Part shown: positions 37,185 to 49,476 of the stretch, one piece after another
Layout: each line of letters opens with the position of its first letter
Numbering within the stretch: the stretch's first letter is position 1
NCBI GenBank assembly: GCA_028554795.2
Contig: CM068825.1
Coordinates: 160,949,398-161,013,397 of the forward strand
Length of the DNA stretch: 64,000 bases
Reading direction: 5' to 3'
Origin: Sinohyriopsis cumingii
Taxonomy: Eukaryota > Mollusca > Bivalvia > Unionida > Unionidae
The notes under the pieces: generated by a model
What the model was told of the DNA's origin: nothing
Database searches by the model: none
Seen by the model: only the letters and a program-made list of their open reading frames with translations
Translations under genes and position numbers: made by a program

Positions 37185-37864
37185 AGTTACGACTATGGTC
37201 ACGAACTATGTAACAGAAAGAAGCGAAACCAATAAGTTTTGTAAAACTTAACACATAGTTTAATTATTAATGTTATAAATGCGATGTGACGGGAACTTAT
37301 AGTACTATTAAGTGAATCCAAAATAATCCTGACAAAAGTTCTATGAAAGCCCGAATAAATGAAAAGTTCCGTATACATTTCAAAACCGGAAATGTACTGG
37401 TCCGCCGAGAATCGTGACTTTGTCAAGATGTTGTCGTCCAGGACTCCTTCGAATAATTTCAGAAAAATATTATAGTCCAAATAATGAACACTCTGTAGTT
37501 TCACTGAACAGTCCCAACAAATGTTTTCGTCTCGAAAAAATACTTAAGCACAACATAAAACACGTCTGCAAACCTACAACCGTATCACAAGAAATGAGGA
37601 CTACACCAGAATCGGAATAAATCTGATCGCTCGGATCTTTTCTTATATACACCTTCAACTGCGACTCTATTTCACAATATTCCCCACATGACGGATCTAA
37701 CAACTCATTTTGCATCAAGCGTTCCTATTCATGTGACCTCGCATAACCAATGGGAAGTTAATGAATTCTTCTAGAATCGTCTAAATGAATTAGCCAATGA
37801 ACAATTAAAGACGTCATTAAGTCTTATTATTAAAATTAATTATTAGTAATTGTCACCACATACG
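37185..37864 (-). mobile_element. Solo LTR, family LTR-A, minus orientation
   Basis: In reverse complement it carries CATTGGTTATGCGAGGTCAC, a TATA box TGTATATAAG (37651-37642), and the family 3' block AAACTTATTGGTTTCGCTTC, ending GTCGTAAC. These match 42748-43629 and 51733-52345. TAAG occurs directly outside both ends (37181-37184 and 37865-37868), consistent with a 4-bp target duplication if the 5' end has mutated from TG. Its promoter would transcribe leftwards into the inverted repeat at 37153-36994. Confidence 0.7.
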
Positions 37865-38144
37865 TAAGCATTGATTTATAGACTCCATGTAAATTTACGT
37901 TCTTAAAAGACTCAGGTCACGTAGGCAAAATGTAATTAAAGATATTCTGTAAAATTTACATACATGAATACAAGTTGCAAAATTTAAACGAAATCATGTA
38001 TCAGTAGTTTCAATATATATACTGATATATAGTGATAGATAGAACACTAAGCCTCAGTGCCATACATTCTACACCAGTTAGTAACCACAATGAAATGATG
38101 TTGCACCATGGAAAGGAGAATTATGACAATTTTTTTAAACAAAA

Positions 38145-38278
38145 CAGGAGCGCTGCTACCAAGTAGCAAGAGCATGCAAAGCGAATTATTTTTGTACATT
38201 ATAGATTAGGCATGGCCCATCGGTAAGCTTTGCATATGGGCCCGCATATTGGAACCAGATATTCTAGCTACGCCATTG
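38145..38278. mobile_element. Second hAT-type MITE, 134 bp
   Basis: Flanked by a perfect 8-bp duplication AAACAAAA (38137-38144 and 38279-38286). The ends CAGGAGCGCTGCTA and TAGCTACGCCATTG are imperfect inverted repeats (9 of 14) and resemble the hAT termini of the element at 26930. The interior contains ATGGGCCCGCATATTGG. The duplication is A-rich, so chance is possible but unlikely given the matching ends. Confidence 0.7.
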
Positions 38279-38289
38279 AAACAAAACAG

Positions 38290-39590
38290 ACGAGTTTCAT
38301 CAATCAATCAAGTCTACCGCAGAAATTTCAAATACAAGTCAGGTGTTTTTGGCAATCTAAATAAAATTAGATCTCCAAATTCCTACTTGGAGATCTGATG
38401 CACATGAATGAGAGGTCACGTTTTGCTGACCAATCAACTCATAATCTACTAAGAAGAAGTGGACTTGGTATTCAACGGTCATCAAAGCATGAAATTCTAT
38501 CGGTACCTGTCAGATTCCAGCGTGGGACTGTGGATATCTGATTTTAATCAGATTGACGTTTTTGGACACAATAACAAAAATCATTGTAAACAAACTCTAC
38601 AAGGATCTATACTCCAAACCGACATACAAAAATAAATACTTGCTCTCATCTAGGTGGCACTCAAAATATAGCAATTAAAATATCTCCTTTACCAAGGTAT
38701 TAAAAGTGATAAAAATCTGCTCTATCGAAGAGATATAATAACAAAAAAAAACGATATAAACATTGTCTTAACACCGAGTAGTCAAGCGGAACTAAGACAG
38801 AAACATATGTGAATGATGCGATATAAAAGGCAAAAACGAAAACACCGAAAGACCTTTTGAAACCTAGGGCAAATATTGAAAACTACCTTTGTTCAAGATG
38901 TTCTATCCAGATTGTCCTCCAGTAGGGAAAATTATTCAGCAATACTGGTCTATTATTGAGACATTCAAAACCCTACAAGTCTTGTTTTCCAAATAAACCA
39001 GTGATATATACTGCAGACCCCAAAAATCTGAGAGACATCCTCGTCAGAGCAAGTACAAAAACCCTTCAGAACCGTGTACTATAACACATGCCAGCTATAT
39101 CAAAACATTATCCAATTAATGTTTTCTCTACAATAGTAACTGGTAGAAAGAAAATAATAATATCATATGCAAAAGAATAAATGTGATAACGTACCAAATT
39201 TGTTCAATCTAGTATTTGGGGGAGACCACAAAGAATAATACTAATCCAGACGTTGAATCTACATAGATCCGAGTAGCAAACAAATAGATTTACTACATAC
39301 AAGCCCTTCTGCATAAAAAACTTTCATTCCATGGCTACCATTTCAATGACATTATCGTAAAAATGGAATGTTAAAACCTGAGGAGCAGATGAAACCTGCT
39401 GGATTTGCGGCCTCAGAATTATTAGACCAGACAGCTTTGATCAAGAAGAATATAATCCCGTTTCTCTCTATTTTTTACATATTTTTTACGAGTTTACCTT
39501 CAGGTTTTTTTAAATTCAGTTCATGTCTGTACCTTTTTTGGAAATTAATTAGCGCATAAAGCCATTATTGTGCTGATGTGCCGTTACAAA
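38290..39590. other. Unassigned AT-rich sequence
   Basis: Nothing recognised apart from short palindromic words around 38370-38395 (CTCCAAATTCCTACTTGGAG). Confidence 0.5.
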
Positions 39591-39596
39591 TCAGTA

Positions 39597-39628
39597 CGTA
39601 CATACATACATACATACATACATACGTA
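39597..39628. repeat. (ATAC)n microsatellite
   Basis: About seven tetranucleotide units. Confidence 0.95.
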
Positions 39629-39986
39629 CATCGCGTCTTTGCATTACTATTACTTTTGTGTAATTCTTGTTTTTAACAATTTTTAAACTTTAAGTGACAC
39701 AATATAACTATTGACGTGCCAACGTGCCGTTAACAGCTAATACACCTACATCGTTTCAGTCTTATTTTTGAAAGCAACTTAGAAACCCAGTTAAATCTTT
39801 GTTTCATTTATTTACAAGTGTTTACTCCCCTTAGGGGTTTTGGCAATTATTTTCTTTATTTTTGTAAGATACCATTAAATGCTTATATGTATATGAATAC
39901 GTGCCATCTTCTTTTTAACTTTGCAAGCATGTTATCTTCACTCTTTGAAATAACTGTACAAAAAATCTTATCCAACATTGTTGGTT

Positions 39987-40181
39987 GTCATACATCCGCA
40001 TCCTTGCCGTGACATTGTCATACATCCGCATCCTTGCCGTGATATTGTCATACATCCGCATTGTCATACATCCGCATCCTTGCCGTGACATAGTCATACA
40101 TCCGCATGCTTGCCGTGACATTGTCATACATCCGCATCCTTGCCGTAACATTGTCATACATCCGCATCCTTGCCGTGACAT
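39987..40181. repeat. 30-bp minisatellite, about 6.5 copies
   Basis: Unit TGTCATACATCCGCATCCTT then GCCGTGACAT; one copy is truncated after CCGCAT near 40062. The period is a multiple of three and opens frames on both strands (RMYDNVTA on the minus strand), which are not genes. Confidence 0.93.
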
Positions 40182-40493
40182 GTTACATTTCCTTTTATTC
40201 TGTCAGTTCAATAGGCGTTTCATGCAAGTTAAACCTGAAAATGTGTACTTGCTGAACTTAAATACATCATACGTCAAAATAAAAGCGATTTAGAGCATAA
40301 CATTTTCTGCTTTTTTACGGTATGTTAGTGTTGCATTCTTTTATTTTGGCTTCAGTAACACAACAGTATGTAAGAATATATTTTGATTACATTATTGTGT
40401 TGTTACTTGTTTGTGTTGTCTGGCTTCAAATGGGATCCATATATTCCCAAAGAAGCCTATATTTGCACGGGTTGTTTTTAAACGGTCAGTGTG

Positions 40494-40820
40494 TGTCACG
40501 GAATTGTGCATATTTATTGTTTATGAATATTTGGAATATAATGTACTCGGGTTTCGTTTCTGTGAACATCGTTACCTGAGGGTGGTTCATCTATATCATA
40601 CATTATTTCGATGCAGTGAGTTCGTTTCACTCCATGCTGCATGAGCGACGTGCTTACGATGGGAAAACCGATTTACCTTGAGTGAACAGGCCGTGCAGTG
40701 CAACATAGCCAGTGTACATATAGGCTTATGGTACAGTCAACCTTAACATTAAGACAAGTCTTGTAACTGATCGGTCCACTTTACGGGCAATATATCCAGA
40801 TGTAGAGCTGAAAGGGGTAA
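40494..40820 (+). mobile_element. LTR-like repeat, family LTR-C, copy 1
   Basis: Begins TGTCACGGAATTG and aligns with 55679-55990 through GGGTTTCGTTT, GGGTGG-TCAT, AGTGAGTT-GTTT and GTGCTT-CGATGGGAA, and through ACCTTAACATTAAGACAAGT against ACCTTGACATTACGGAACGT. The start TG and the promoter layout (TATA word at the same place in copy 2) suggest a long terminal repeat. The 3' end is not resolved, and similarity fades after about 40820. Confidence 0.55.
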
Positions 40821-41107
40821 AGGGCTGGAGGTAGTGAAGGGCTGAATGGGTGAATGCGTGACGGAGTGATATAACAATACTGACAGAGCTATGTTGTATC
40901 TTTTGTTTGCACCATACTGAAGGTGTTGTTTTAGCCATGGTGCTAATTTGGGTTGGTATATACCCGGTGTGCTGGTGTCGGTGGTGACGTTAGCCTTGGA
41001 AAGGATAGTGGTTATCTCGTGGTGAGGATCCAAAGCCGCAGGACCAACGGTCTGCATGGAACAAGAGATTCTACGGATCCTACGACAGACCGTGAGTGGC
41101 GGATCAT

Positions 41108-41564
41108 TCATGATGGCTCCTTGGCTATCCGACAGACAGGTGGGGCTGGACATAGCTTGTGGTTATGAATTAGATGCCGCAGTCCAATTCGCTTTGCAAA
41201 CTGATTTATCAGTGCTGCAATAAAAAAAAAAATATTTAGACAATTTCAGAACGATTATATTGTCTTATACAGTAAATATTAACAAGTTGTGCTCTAAATT
41301 TGGTGACAGTCATCACGATAAGAATATAAATGCAACGAGTTTTGTTTCGTTTCTTTTTTCCCTCTTTTTCTTCTTTTTCTCAGTCAGGATGTCAGACGTG
41401 TTCTATTAATAGAACTGAAAACTGCATTTATTACCTACAGAATAGACACGAAGACGATCAGTGAAGAGGTTTTGATCGATATCATCTCCTTCAAAACAGC
41501 ATATCTCCTGCAGAAGTCTGAAGAAATCGATCCAAATCTGATATTCAAAGGTAGCAGCCGCCAT
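41108..41564 (-). CDS. Candidate two-exon protein-coding gene, 78 codons
   Basis: Exon 1 (41564-41435) starts at an ATG in the context ATCAATATGGCGGCTGC, the YY1-type AANATGGCGGC word typical of animal start codons. It encodes 43 residues beginning MAAATFEYQIWIDFFRLL and ends CTGTAG/GTAATA. The intron of 220 nt ends with a run of T and ATTGCAG. Exon 2 (41214-41108) joins in phase 1, giving 35 further residues (ALINQFAKRIGLRHLIHNHK in the middle) and TGA. No domain is recognised; the product looks helical and soluble. Caution: the plus strand over both exons is also open (55 codons to TAA at 41221; 66 codons after a very strong acceptor at 41383), so the gene could run the other way. Confidence 0.42.
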
Positions 41565-42179
41565 ATTGATTCTATCGCGGGTTAGCCATACTTGGCCCAA
41601 ATATAAAAGAATAGTATATTAGACAGTTGTACATTTCAGCAATATGATTGATTTTGGGTGAAAATATGTCGACGTAGACAGTAATGCTAAAACCGTATTG
41701 TTTTAGTCTGTAACACTAATCCAGAAACGAGAATTAATTAGTAGATTGGAATACAAATTCATTGTCGTAATCTTTTTCTCTTTCATAGTTTTCGCCCTTG
41801 AAGGACTAAAACTGAAATCAAAACTATAGCATCTAAGCTTGAAATTCTGAATCCTGCAAGACAACATTTCTTGATGCATCTAGAGGTAAGAATTTGACAG
41901 CCATTTTAATGATCTGCTTGGCTAAATATAAATTTACGTTCTAAATGTTGGATAGATATATAATCCTATATAATCCCAACTATGTCCCAATGTTTGCATT
42001 CTGATAGCAATACTGTGCTTTATTGTCAAACAGCCAATACTCTATCTGAATGGTCTAATCAAACGGGAAAAATAAACCCTTTTATAAACACTAGATGAAA
42101 ACATTAAACGAAATTCCAGCCCTGCTTGCATGTACTTTAACATTTTAAAGATAAAGCAATGGTCTGTCTCACAATTTGT

Positions 42180-42345
42180 TTATTGCAAATATTCGCATAG
42201 GTATTGCATTTAATAATTATTGCTAATATTCGCAAAAGTATTGCGTCTATTTGTTTATTTTAGCTATTATTCGCAAACGTATTGTGTATTAGTAATGCTG
42301 TAGGTATTGCTCTTATTCGTACAAGAAATGCGAATATCCGCAATA
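42180..42345. repeat. Degenerate repeat of TATTCGCAAA-GTATTGCG words
   Basis: Four or more imperfect units of about 45-55 bp share TATTCGCAAANGTATTGYRT; the last is partly inverted (GCGAATATCCGCAATA). Confidence 0.65.
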
Positions 42346-42747
42346 TTTTTTTTCTCAGCGGCTCAATTAGCAGTAAAGGGATTCCGTAGAAATACAATAA
42401 TCGACTTTTAAGAATTTTGTTGATTTTTAGCCAACAAACTTCCATGACAGATGAAGATGACAGAAAGGTTTTTGTTTTTTATTTCTCAGTATGATTATTG
42501 AGAAATTAAATTTTTTCATTTTGGGATCGTGGTTACTTTTGTTTATTTTTTCCTCTGCATACCTAATGATGGAAATACGCTATGCATTGAAGTGTTTAGG
42601 GTCAATACAATTTTCTCTTTGATGGAGATCGAGAAGTTCTATATTAGATTAGAGTTCATGCGGTAATATTTATTATATTCTTTAATTTCTATGAACATGC
42701 ACGTGTTAATAGATATAATACCACAATATCCAACCAGTCAGCCATAC

Positions 42748-43629
42748 TGTTATGTATATATATATATATATTTTTTTTTTCTGTAACTTCTGCTCTATGA
42801 TTTCATTTGATATTCGTAATTTTTATCCATGGTCGTAAAACTGTATATAATATATTTGTTGTAAATTGGCTGCGTAATTTGGTTCTGTTGAAAACACAAG
42901 TCACGTAGGATCTATAAATAATTCTTTACGTATGTATAGACAATTAAAAATAATAATCATAATAATAAGACTTAAAATGGCCTTATGGTGTAGTTTCTCA
43001 GTTACTGATGGGATATGGAAGTTTCGAGAAGAATTCTGAGGCTTCCGCATTGGTTGCTTGAGGTCATGTGAATATAGTACGTTGTGACTTAGTACGTCGT
43101 AAATCAAAAATGTCTGTTGTCATATGGGGTCCATTGCAAAAAATACAATCGCAGTTTACGGTGTATATAAAGAGAAAGTTCAGCATTCAGTTTCGTTCCG
43201 ATTTCTTGAGTCATTTACGCCTTTTGTATTCCTGATGTACATTTGCAGACGTATTTTGTTGTACTTAGATATTTTACGAGAGGGAAAACATTGTTTGGAC
43301 TGTTTAGTGGTGATACAAAGTGCTCATGATTTGGACAATACTATTATTCTGGAATAAATTATTCTAAAGAATTCTGGACAACGCCGTATTGACAGAGTCA
43401 CTGTTCTTGGAAAACCAGTACATTTCGGGTATTGAAAGCGTATGGAACATTTTATTCGTTTAGGGCTTTCAGAGACTTTTGTATGACAATTTGGATTTAC
43501 TTCATTATTATGTAGGTTTATCTCACATTTTTCATTGATCACTTTAATAATTAAATTGTTGAGTTTTGCAAAACTTGTTGCTTTTGCTTCTTTTCTGTTT
43601 CTTAAACTTGTGACAATAGAGTCGTAACA
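42748..43629 (+). mobile_element. Solo LTR, family LTR-A
   Basis: Starts TGTTATGTATAT and ends GTCGTAACA, inverted-repeat termini of the TGTTAC/GTAACA type. It contains GCATTGGTTGCTTGAGGTCA, a TATA box TGTATATAAA at 43161-43170, an AATAAA at 43353, and the family block AAACTTGTTGCTTTTGCTTC at 43571-43590. The flanks (ATAC, GAGA) show no target duplication. No gag-pol follows. Just beyond it two near-copies of a 36-bp word (ACACRCAYATGTRCATYTAA) occur. Confidence 0.7.
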
Positions 43630-43839
43630 GAGACTTAAACACACATATGTACATTTAACAATATAAACACGCACATGTGCATCTAACATTATAAACGAGT
43701 CTTAAACCCTTACTCAGAGGTTCGTGATTTCCAGGTCAGATAGAAGTCATAACACAATTTATAGCAAAGACCAATAGAGTACAAAATAAGTTCTTTTTGG
43801 TTGGTTCTAACGTTGTTTTTAACACATCATTGGCTATAT

Positions 43840-43930
43840 CATGCCGAAGAAATGGAAAGTAGGTACATTTCCCAAGAATACACTGAGGCAGTCTATCCAG
43901 AGTGGCTTGAGCGGGTATCGAACCAAATTA
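43840..43930 (-). mobile_element. tRNA-derived SINE fragment
   Basis: On the minus strand a perfect pol III B-box GGTTCGATACC is followed by CCGCTCAAGCCACTCTGG and TGTATTCTTGGGAAATGTAC. The CTTGGG-AA---ACTTT pattern after a B-box is, from memory, typical of invertebrate SINEs. The A-box half is missing. Confidence 0.5.
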
Positions 43931-43934
43931 AAAC

Positions 43935-46010
43935 TTGAATGCCTTCTTTTGTGTTGTTCTGTGGTTTCAAGTGTTCACTTCCATGGTAGCAACTATAGAA
44001 GATCTGTCCCGCAGTAAAAGGAGCCTAATCGTGAAGAATGTAGGGCTTGATATTGTGTCTTAATTCAAAGATTATATTAGACGGAATACAATTTAAGCAA
44101 GAATAAAACAAAATGTGAAAAGCACCAAGAACATGATCAAATTAATTTCAACAGTGCATAAGAACAACATTAGCGTCCACTCTAGACACGACTTCACACA
44201 TCGATTGGTGGTGTTTAAACAACACAGATACATAAGGTTCAAGTACCAAACAATGATAGACTGACACGACTCCTAGGTAATCTGGAAAGTTATACTTTCC
44301 TAGATTAAACACATTTAATAAGCGCATTGGATGCGAATTAAAAGTAATTGCTTTCACTTCATATTACGTGTGTCCCAAACAATTCTGATAATTTCAAGAT
44401 ATGTTTGCATTCACGCACTAGATTTATTTCTGAGTCATAAAATCGCCAGTTATCGTGTCCTTTTAAAATGATGAGATTGAAATGAAAATATTACAGTGTT
44501 GTGTTGTGTGTTTGTCGGTTGTAACCGGCTATCAGTTAATTTCATTTACGTATTCTCTCTCATGCACAGCAAGATTACGAATACTTGAAAGCGTGTAGGA
44601 AACTAAGTATTAACTGGATTGATTTGTTTATCTATAACAGTTTTATTATCCTTTATAGTTTTGCTTTGTGCGAATATAAAACTTATTAAACACTCTGCAG
44701 ACGGAATTACTGCTGCTACAACTATTAGTCTTTCCATGTATAAGGCGAAGACGTATCGACTACAACAACAAAGACTCGATTAATATTCTGTGTATGTTGG
44801 TCATCAATTGAAATTGCAAATCACTGAGACTGACTTCGTGGCTATAAAAGGTAATGTTATGCTAGTAGCGCTATATTTTGTGACAATGACAAAAGCCAGA
44901 CAAATGCATTTCTGTTATGTTGGCTCGTACGGATCTTGTCATTTCTTTTTCTACAAAATAAAAGAACCTAAATCCAGACACTTGTTACTGCATAATTTGG
45001 ACCTGTATACACGTAGGTGCATGTAATGCTAGACGGATGTTGTGACTTGTATGACACGTTTTCGCTTTCAAATTGGACATCAAAGAAACTAATAATTGTT
45101 TGTCGTGAGGATACAACAGAATACGATAATTATAGGTTTTCATTTAAACGGATAATGTTGATTGACCTCTTACTTTTCCCCGCTAAACTTGTTTCCATTC
45201 TTGCTTCCGAAAAAGAAGACAAATGACGAAATTATTGTAGCTACTAGGAGGTAATGCTTTATTCTCATAATCATTTTTATTTTTGGCAGTGAAAAATCGA
45301 TATTTAGAAAACCGTGGAATTCTTTGAACATGGGTTTGACGTACTACTGACATAACTGGTCAATGCATTGGTAACGTCTGTGGCATAAAGCGACGCGAAA
45401 AATCATGGTACAATGCAATTTCATTTCAGCGACCATAGTTACACAAGTTCTGTCTTTAGAGCAAAATCGAAAATTAGGTGAGAAAGTTTTATTTATTGAT
45501 TTATTTATTTATTTATTTTTGTTATTTCATTTTTATTGCATCTTTTTCTTGCCAAAATTGGATCAACATTACCTTTGGTTCTATTAGAAAACTCAACGTT
45601 CACAAAACTTCAAATTTCTCTAAAAATGGGTTGACGTAATTTTGGCTAGCCATGGGAATGATACTGATGAGAGTAGCGACACCATCGATCGACATTTAAA
45701 TCGAAACAGTATGGAAGGTCAAATTCAATTTCGTTGTGGTATTCAGCATGTTATAATTTCTCTTTCGTACAATACAATTTAAATTGGACTAGACAACATT
45801 AGATTTCGTTTGTGTCGTACGCATATTTTTTTCCACATGTAAAGTTTGAAGATTCACCAGTCAAATACTATTTCTGTACCAATTTGTAATCAGATTCTTC
45901 AAGGAAATTAGAGGATCGGTTACACTTTGTCAGCAATGAATCAACCTGAGTGTGTGTGTTCTTTGTTGTTCCGTGAGAAAGACTCTACACCGCCATTTAG
46001 GGAAACTCAA
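43935..46010. other. Unassigned, low-complexity patches
   Basis: A (TTTA)n tract lies at 45492-45519. Two overlapping plus-strand frames at 44790-45226 have no motif or splice support. Confidence 0.45.
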
Positions 46011-46011
46011 A

Positions 46012-46036
<25 letters not shown>
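46012..46036. repeat. (CT)n microsatellite
   Basis: Twelve CT units. Confidence 0.95.
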
Positions 46037-46044
<8 letters not shown>

Positions 46045-47316
46045 TTTACGTAATGCGTCAGTTGATGCCCATTTATTAAATGTTCTTGAAATTGCATTGT
46101 AAAGACGATTATGACGTCATTGATATATTCATACATACAAGGGTCTGGCCTTTTCTAGTTTTTGGAATTCCACTTTCTATTTCAATTAGATCAGCGTCAG
46201 ACTGAGCTCACTGGGATTTTTGAGAAAAGGGATATTTGGTAGTTTCTTGTAGACATGACAAAAATCGATAATTTAAAACAGTGTATACTAAGTTGATATA
46301 AAGCAGAGGAAAAATCGAAACATGCTGCAAGGTAAGTTGACAGAAATGTACAATTAAGGAAAATATATGATACAAGCAAATGGATTTGTAAGAACTGAAC
46401 AACTAAGATAAAGAACGAAAAATATGCAGAAGTATTTTTCGGAATATTTGTGACTGTGAAAATACAAGCAAAGTGTACATTGCCTTGGATATTTAAGGTG
46501 AAGTACAGATAATAACTTCGGCTTCACCATTTTAAAAACCAACTGAATCATGCCTGGTTCTTTGATTAGATTGTATTAGTAACTAACACCAGTAAAGGGA
46601 GCTGTCTGTTCTGGTGATCTGATTGAATAATATTCAAAACAAAACATGCTCTAAGATATCTCTTAAATTTAAGAAATTCAACTCCTCTTTGTACTTGCTT
46701 GCCCTCCCTAAAGTCACTGAAGCTGCAATATTAGTCCCTTTCAATCACCTATACAACCAAGGTGACTGCTGTAGAGTGAACTTTAGCTATGGACTCTTTA
46801 TTGAAGCTGTCATCACAAGATTTGATATGCATGTGGGGTTTTGATTACACTATTTTAGACATTCAAATATTTGAAGTATTAACGATAGCTATTAAAAAAT
46901 TTACAATAAGGTGAAAATATGAAACATGTTTTTCCTTCCTTTTCCGTAAATAATAGCAATATTTTCCTGTCATGATATCCTTTTTCAAATGCTGGTTTTG
47001 AAAACAAATGTTGCATTTATTGCTAATTCATTGTTCGTGTTATGTAGCGCTGTTGGAACAAATACATAAATTTGTTAGTAAATTATACGTGTATCCTGTG
47101 CAGACTTAGTTAGAATATATTATCCGTGACCAACTACGCTAAATTTGCCCGCATAGTTATATCCCATTATCGGCAGATCTATCAATTACAATTTATTACA
47201 TGCCACCGTCTCCTTCTCCCCCTCGTCGTGTCCCTCTTTCTTTTTCTTGTTTTTCTTAATTTGCTTTCAGTGATGTGTATATTTGGACAGGTTATCTATA
47301 AGTAAGAGAGTTTAAA

Positions 47317-47393
47317 AAAAGTTGAATAGGTATTTCAAAAGTTGAATAAATAGGTATTTCAAAAGTTGAATAGGTATTTCAAAAGTTGAATAG
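47317..47393. repeat. 20-bp tandem repeat, about 4 copies
   Basis: Unit AGGTATTTCAAAAGTTGAAT, with one copy carrying a 4-bp insertion (AATA). Confidence 0.9.
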
Positions 47394-47780
47394 AAAGCTG
47401 TGTTTGGTCACTATCTTTAATCGAACAGTACCTTGTTTTTGACACATCATTATACTTTTTATATCAATACATATATTAATTGTTGAAACAGAATTCATAA
47501 TGTAGCGTACTAAGTTTAACACAGTTTAGAAATTGAAAGTGCCGTAGAATGAAAATTTTCTTAAAATTTGAGAGTTTTCGTGCAAAATGCAATCCTACAC
47601 TGCAATCTAACGGTATTCACGATAATAGTAATGCAGCGAGGATGGCAACATCCAGTTCTGATGTTTCCTTAAGACATTCGTTCGACAACATAGCACCAGA
47701 GTTAGTGATATCAGTATAATTATCTCATGTTTATGTCCAGATACGAAAACTACAGTCTGGATATAAAAAAGAACTGTACC

Positions 47781-48175
47781 CTATTTCAATACATTCAAGT
47801 CAAATAACAATGGCATATATGTAAAACAATTTAATTTGTGATGCAAAAATTTACAAATAACACCACAGCATGGCTGAAGATGCCTCATGGGAAAAACAAA
47901 TTTTGGGTCGATATATTTGACTAGAAGAACATAAAACTGTACGCCAAGGTTTGTAACGTCTGCACCTGCCGTCATGTTTGCTGCGTCTAAACGTAGGCAT
48001 ATCGAGGCAACTGGTCTAGCAGAATACTGGAGGACACCATCAACTACTGAAATGAACTCCACTGCAGACAAAAGATAAAGCAAATGCGGCGTGTCTTGTT
48101 GACTCTCAAGAACGAGCCAGCAGCTGGCACAAGTTTCTTTCTGACAGATTGTATTTGTCTGGCAGATGACGACAT
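47781..48175 (-). other. Open block with start and acceptor signals, unresolved
   Basis: From ATG at 48175 the minus strand is open for 43 codons (MSSSARQIQSVRKKLVPAAG start). In the next frame, after the acceptor-like TTTATCTTTTGTCTGCAG (AG at 48065-48064), it is open for about 94 codons to TAG at 47781 (EFISVVDGVLQYSARPVASI). No donor joins the two, so this could be a frameshifted pseudogene or two unrelated stretches. No domain recognised. Confidence 0.2.
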
Positions 48176-48454
48176 TTCAGAATTAAATTAAAATATTATT
48201 ATCATAAATGGCGTGTATTTTAGATTCACGAATTACGAACAGAACAGAATAGGATATCCGTGACTTAGTATATGATGTCTGTTTGTATTTAATTGTTATG
48301 TTTATAAAAGGTGTTTCATTTTACAACACTCCCACATACAAAGACACCCCATACTCACACGATATTTACAATATTTTTCTTCATAATTGCACTCCCACGA
48401 TTGCAATTAGAAATCCGAGGTGTGAGTGTTCAAAAACTGTTAGTCAGAAACGCT

Positions 48455-48700
48455 AACGATTACATATGACCCCTACCGCGGGAGTGGGCGAGAGGCTTGA
48501 TGGCACGGAACCCGAATGAGAGTCTTTGATTCATTTCAGACAGGAGACTGCGAATCGCAGTTGGAACCCGCTGATGAGCCCACAGAAGTGTTTGAAAATC
48601 GTTAGGCCGGAACATCAAAGAGTACACAAAACCACCTGCGGGTGAAACCCCTGACTAATATAATGGGAAAATAAGTGGAGAAACCCCTTACCGCCGCTGC
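48455..48700. other. GC-rich block with nested hairpins
   Basis: About 240 bp of markedly higher GC content in AT-rich surroundings. GTGGGC (48484-48489) pairs with GCCCAC (48578-48583) and encloses GTCT/AGAC (48522-48525 with 48538-48541) and a perfect hairpin ACTGCG-AAT-CGCAGT (48547-48561). The word GGAACCCG occurs twice, followed by similar GATGAG/ATGAGAG. No open frame. It could be a structured RNA, a SINE or a Helitron end (hairpin, 9 nt, CTGA, then T). Confidence 0.4.
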
Positions 48701-49079
48701 TACCTCAAATTTTATAATGTCAACTGCTTTGTATTTTGTATTTTTGTATGTGGCTGTGGGGCTGGAGGTGTTGGTGGGGTTGATTAGCGGATTGTACCTT
48801 CTTTCAAGGTGTCCTCTTTATTTGGTTATCGTTATCTAGAGGGTGATCGCTCTCAGTGTTGTTGCCCGGATCATGTAAATAATAATATAAAATGTGAAAC
48901 TTATACTTGAAATAAATAGAGATCTGAGCAGATATATTGAACAGAATGACACGAGCCCCCTTACATGAAATACAATTTAATAAATTACATAAACAACTGT
49001 GATAATACGTTTCATTAGAAAGATACATCTCTTTTGAAATAAATTATTCACATAATTTCAAACACAAATATGCTTATAT

Positions 49080-49440
49080 TGTTACATATATATGATTTAA
49101 TTCATATTTATTTTAATTTTATTGTTTGTCAAGATTAAATTTTTAATTATGTTATATGCTATTATAATGTATATTTATTTACTGGAGATGATATTTTTCC
49201 AGATAATTAGTTGACCTGAATCATTCATTCGTAAGCACCAGGTGTTGATCTAAATCTTGGCCTTGTTTCAGAATTTGTAGCAACCTTCGTAAACAATTTC
49301 TGTTTTATTTTAAAATGATTGGTTGTCGTCAGGGTCATTTTTGGTGAACGTAACATAAATTCGATCACGTGAGCCACCTTTCGATTTCGCAATTCCGGTT
49401 TTTCCATTACTATGCATTTGTTAGTTTTAATAGAGATGCT

Positions 49441-49476
<36 letters not shown>

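Noticed and set aside
39987-40181. CRISPR-like look of regular 30-bp direct repeats
   Set aside because: The repeats are contiguous with no unique spacers, the sequence is eukaryotic and there are no cas genes.
41789-41885. 97-bp segment between a strong acceptor (TTTTTCTCTTTCATAG) and GTAAGAAT
   Set aside because: All three frames contain stops, so at best a non-coding exon; no partner was found.
47272-47302. Very strong acceptor followed by GTAAGA donor
   Set aside because: The intervening 31 nt have no convincing coding frame and no partner exon.
48570-48610. Hammerhead ribozyme (CTGATGAG followed by GAAA)
   Set aside because: Stem II cannot form: only CAC/GTG pairs and the closing positions mismatch; no cleavage-site stem was identified.
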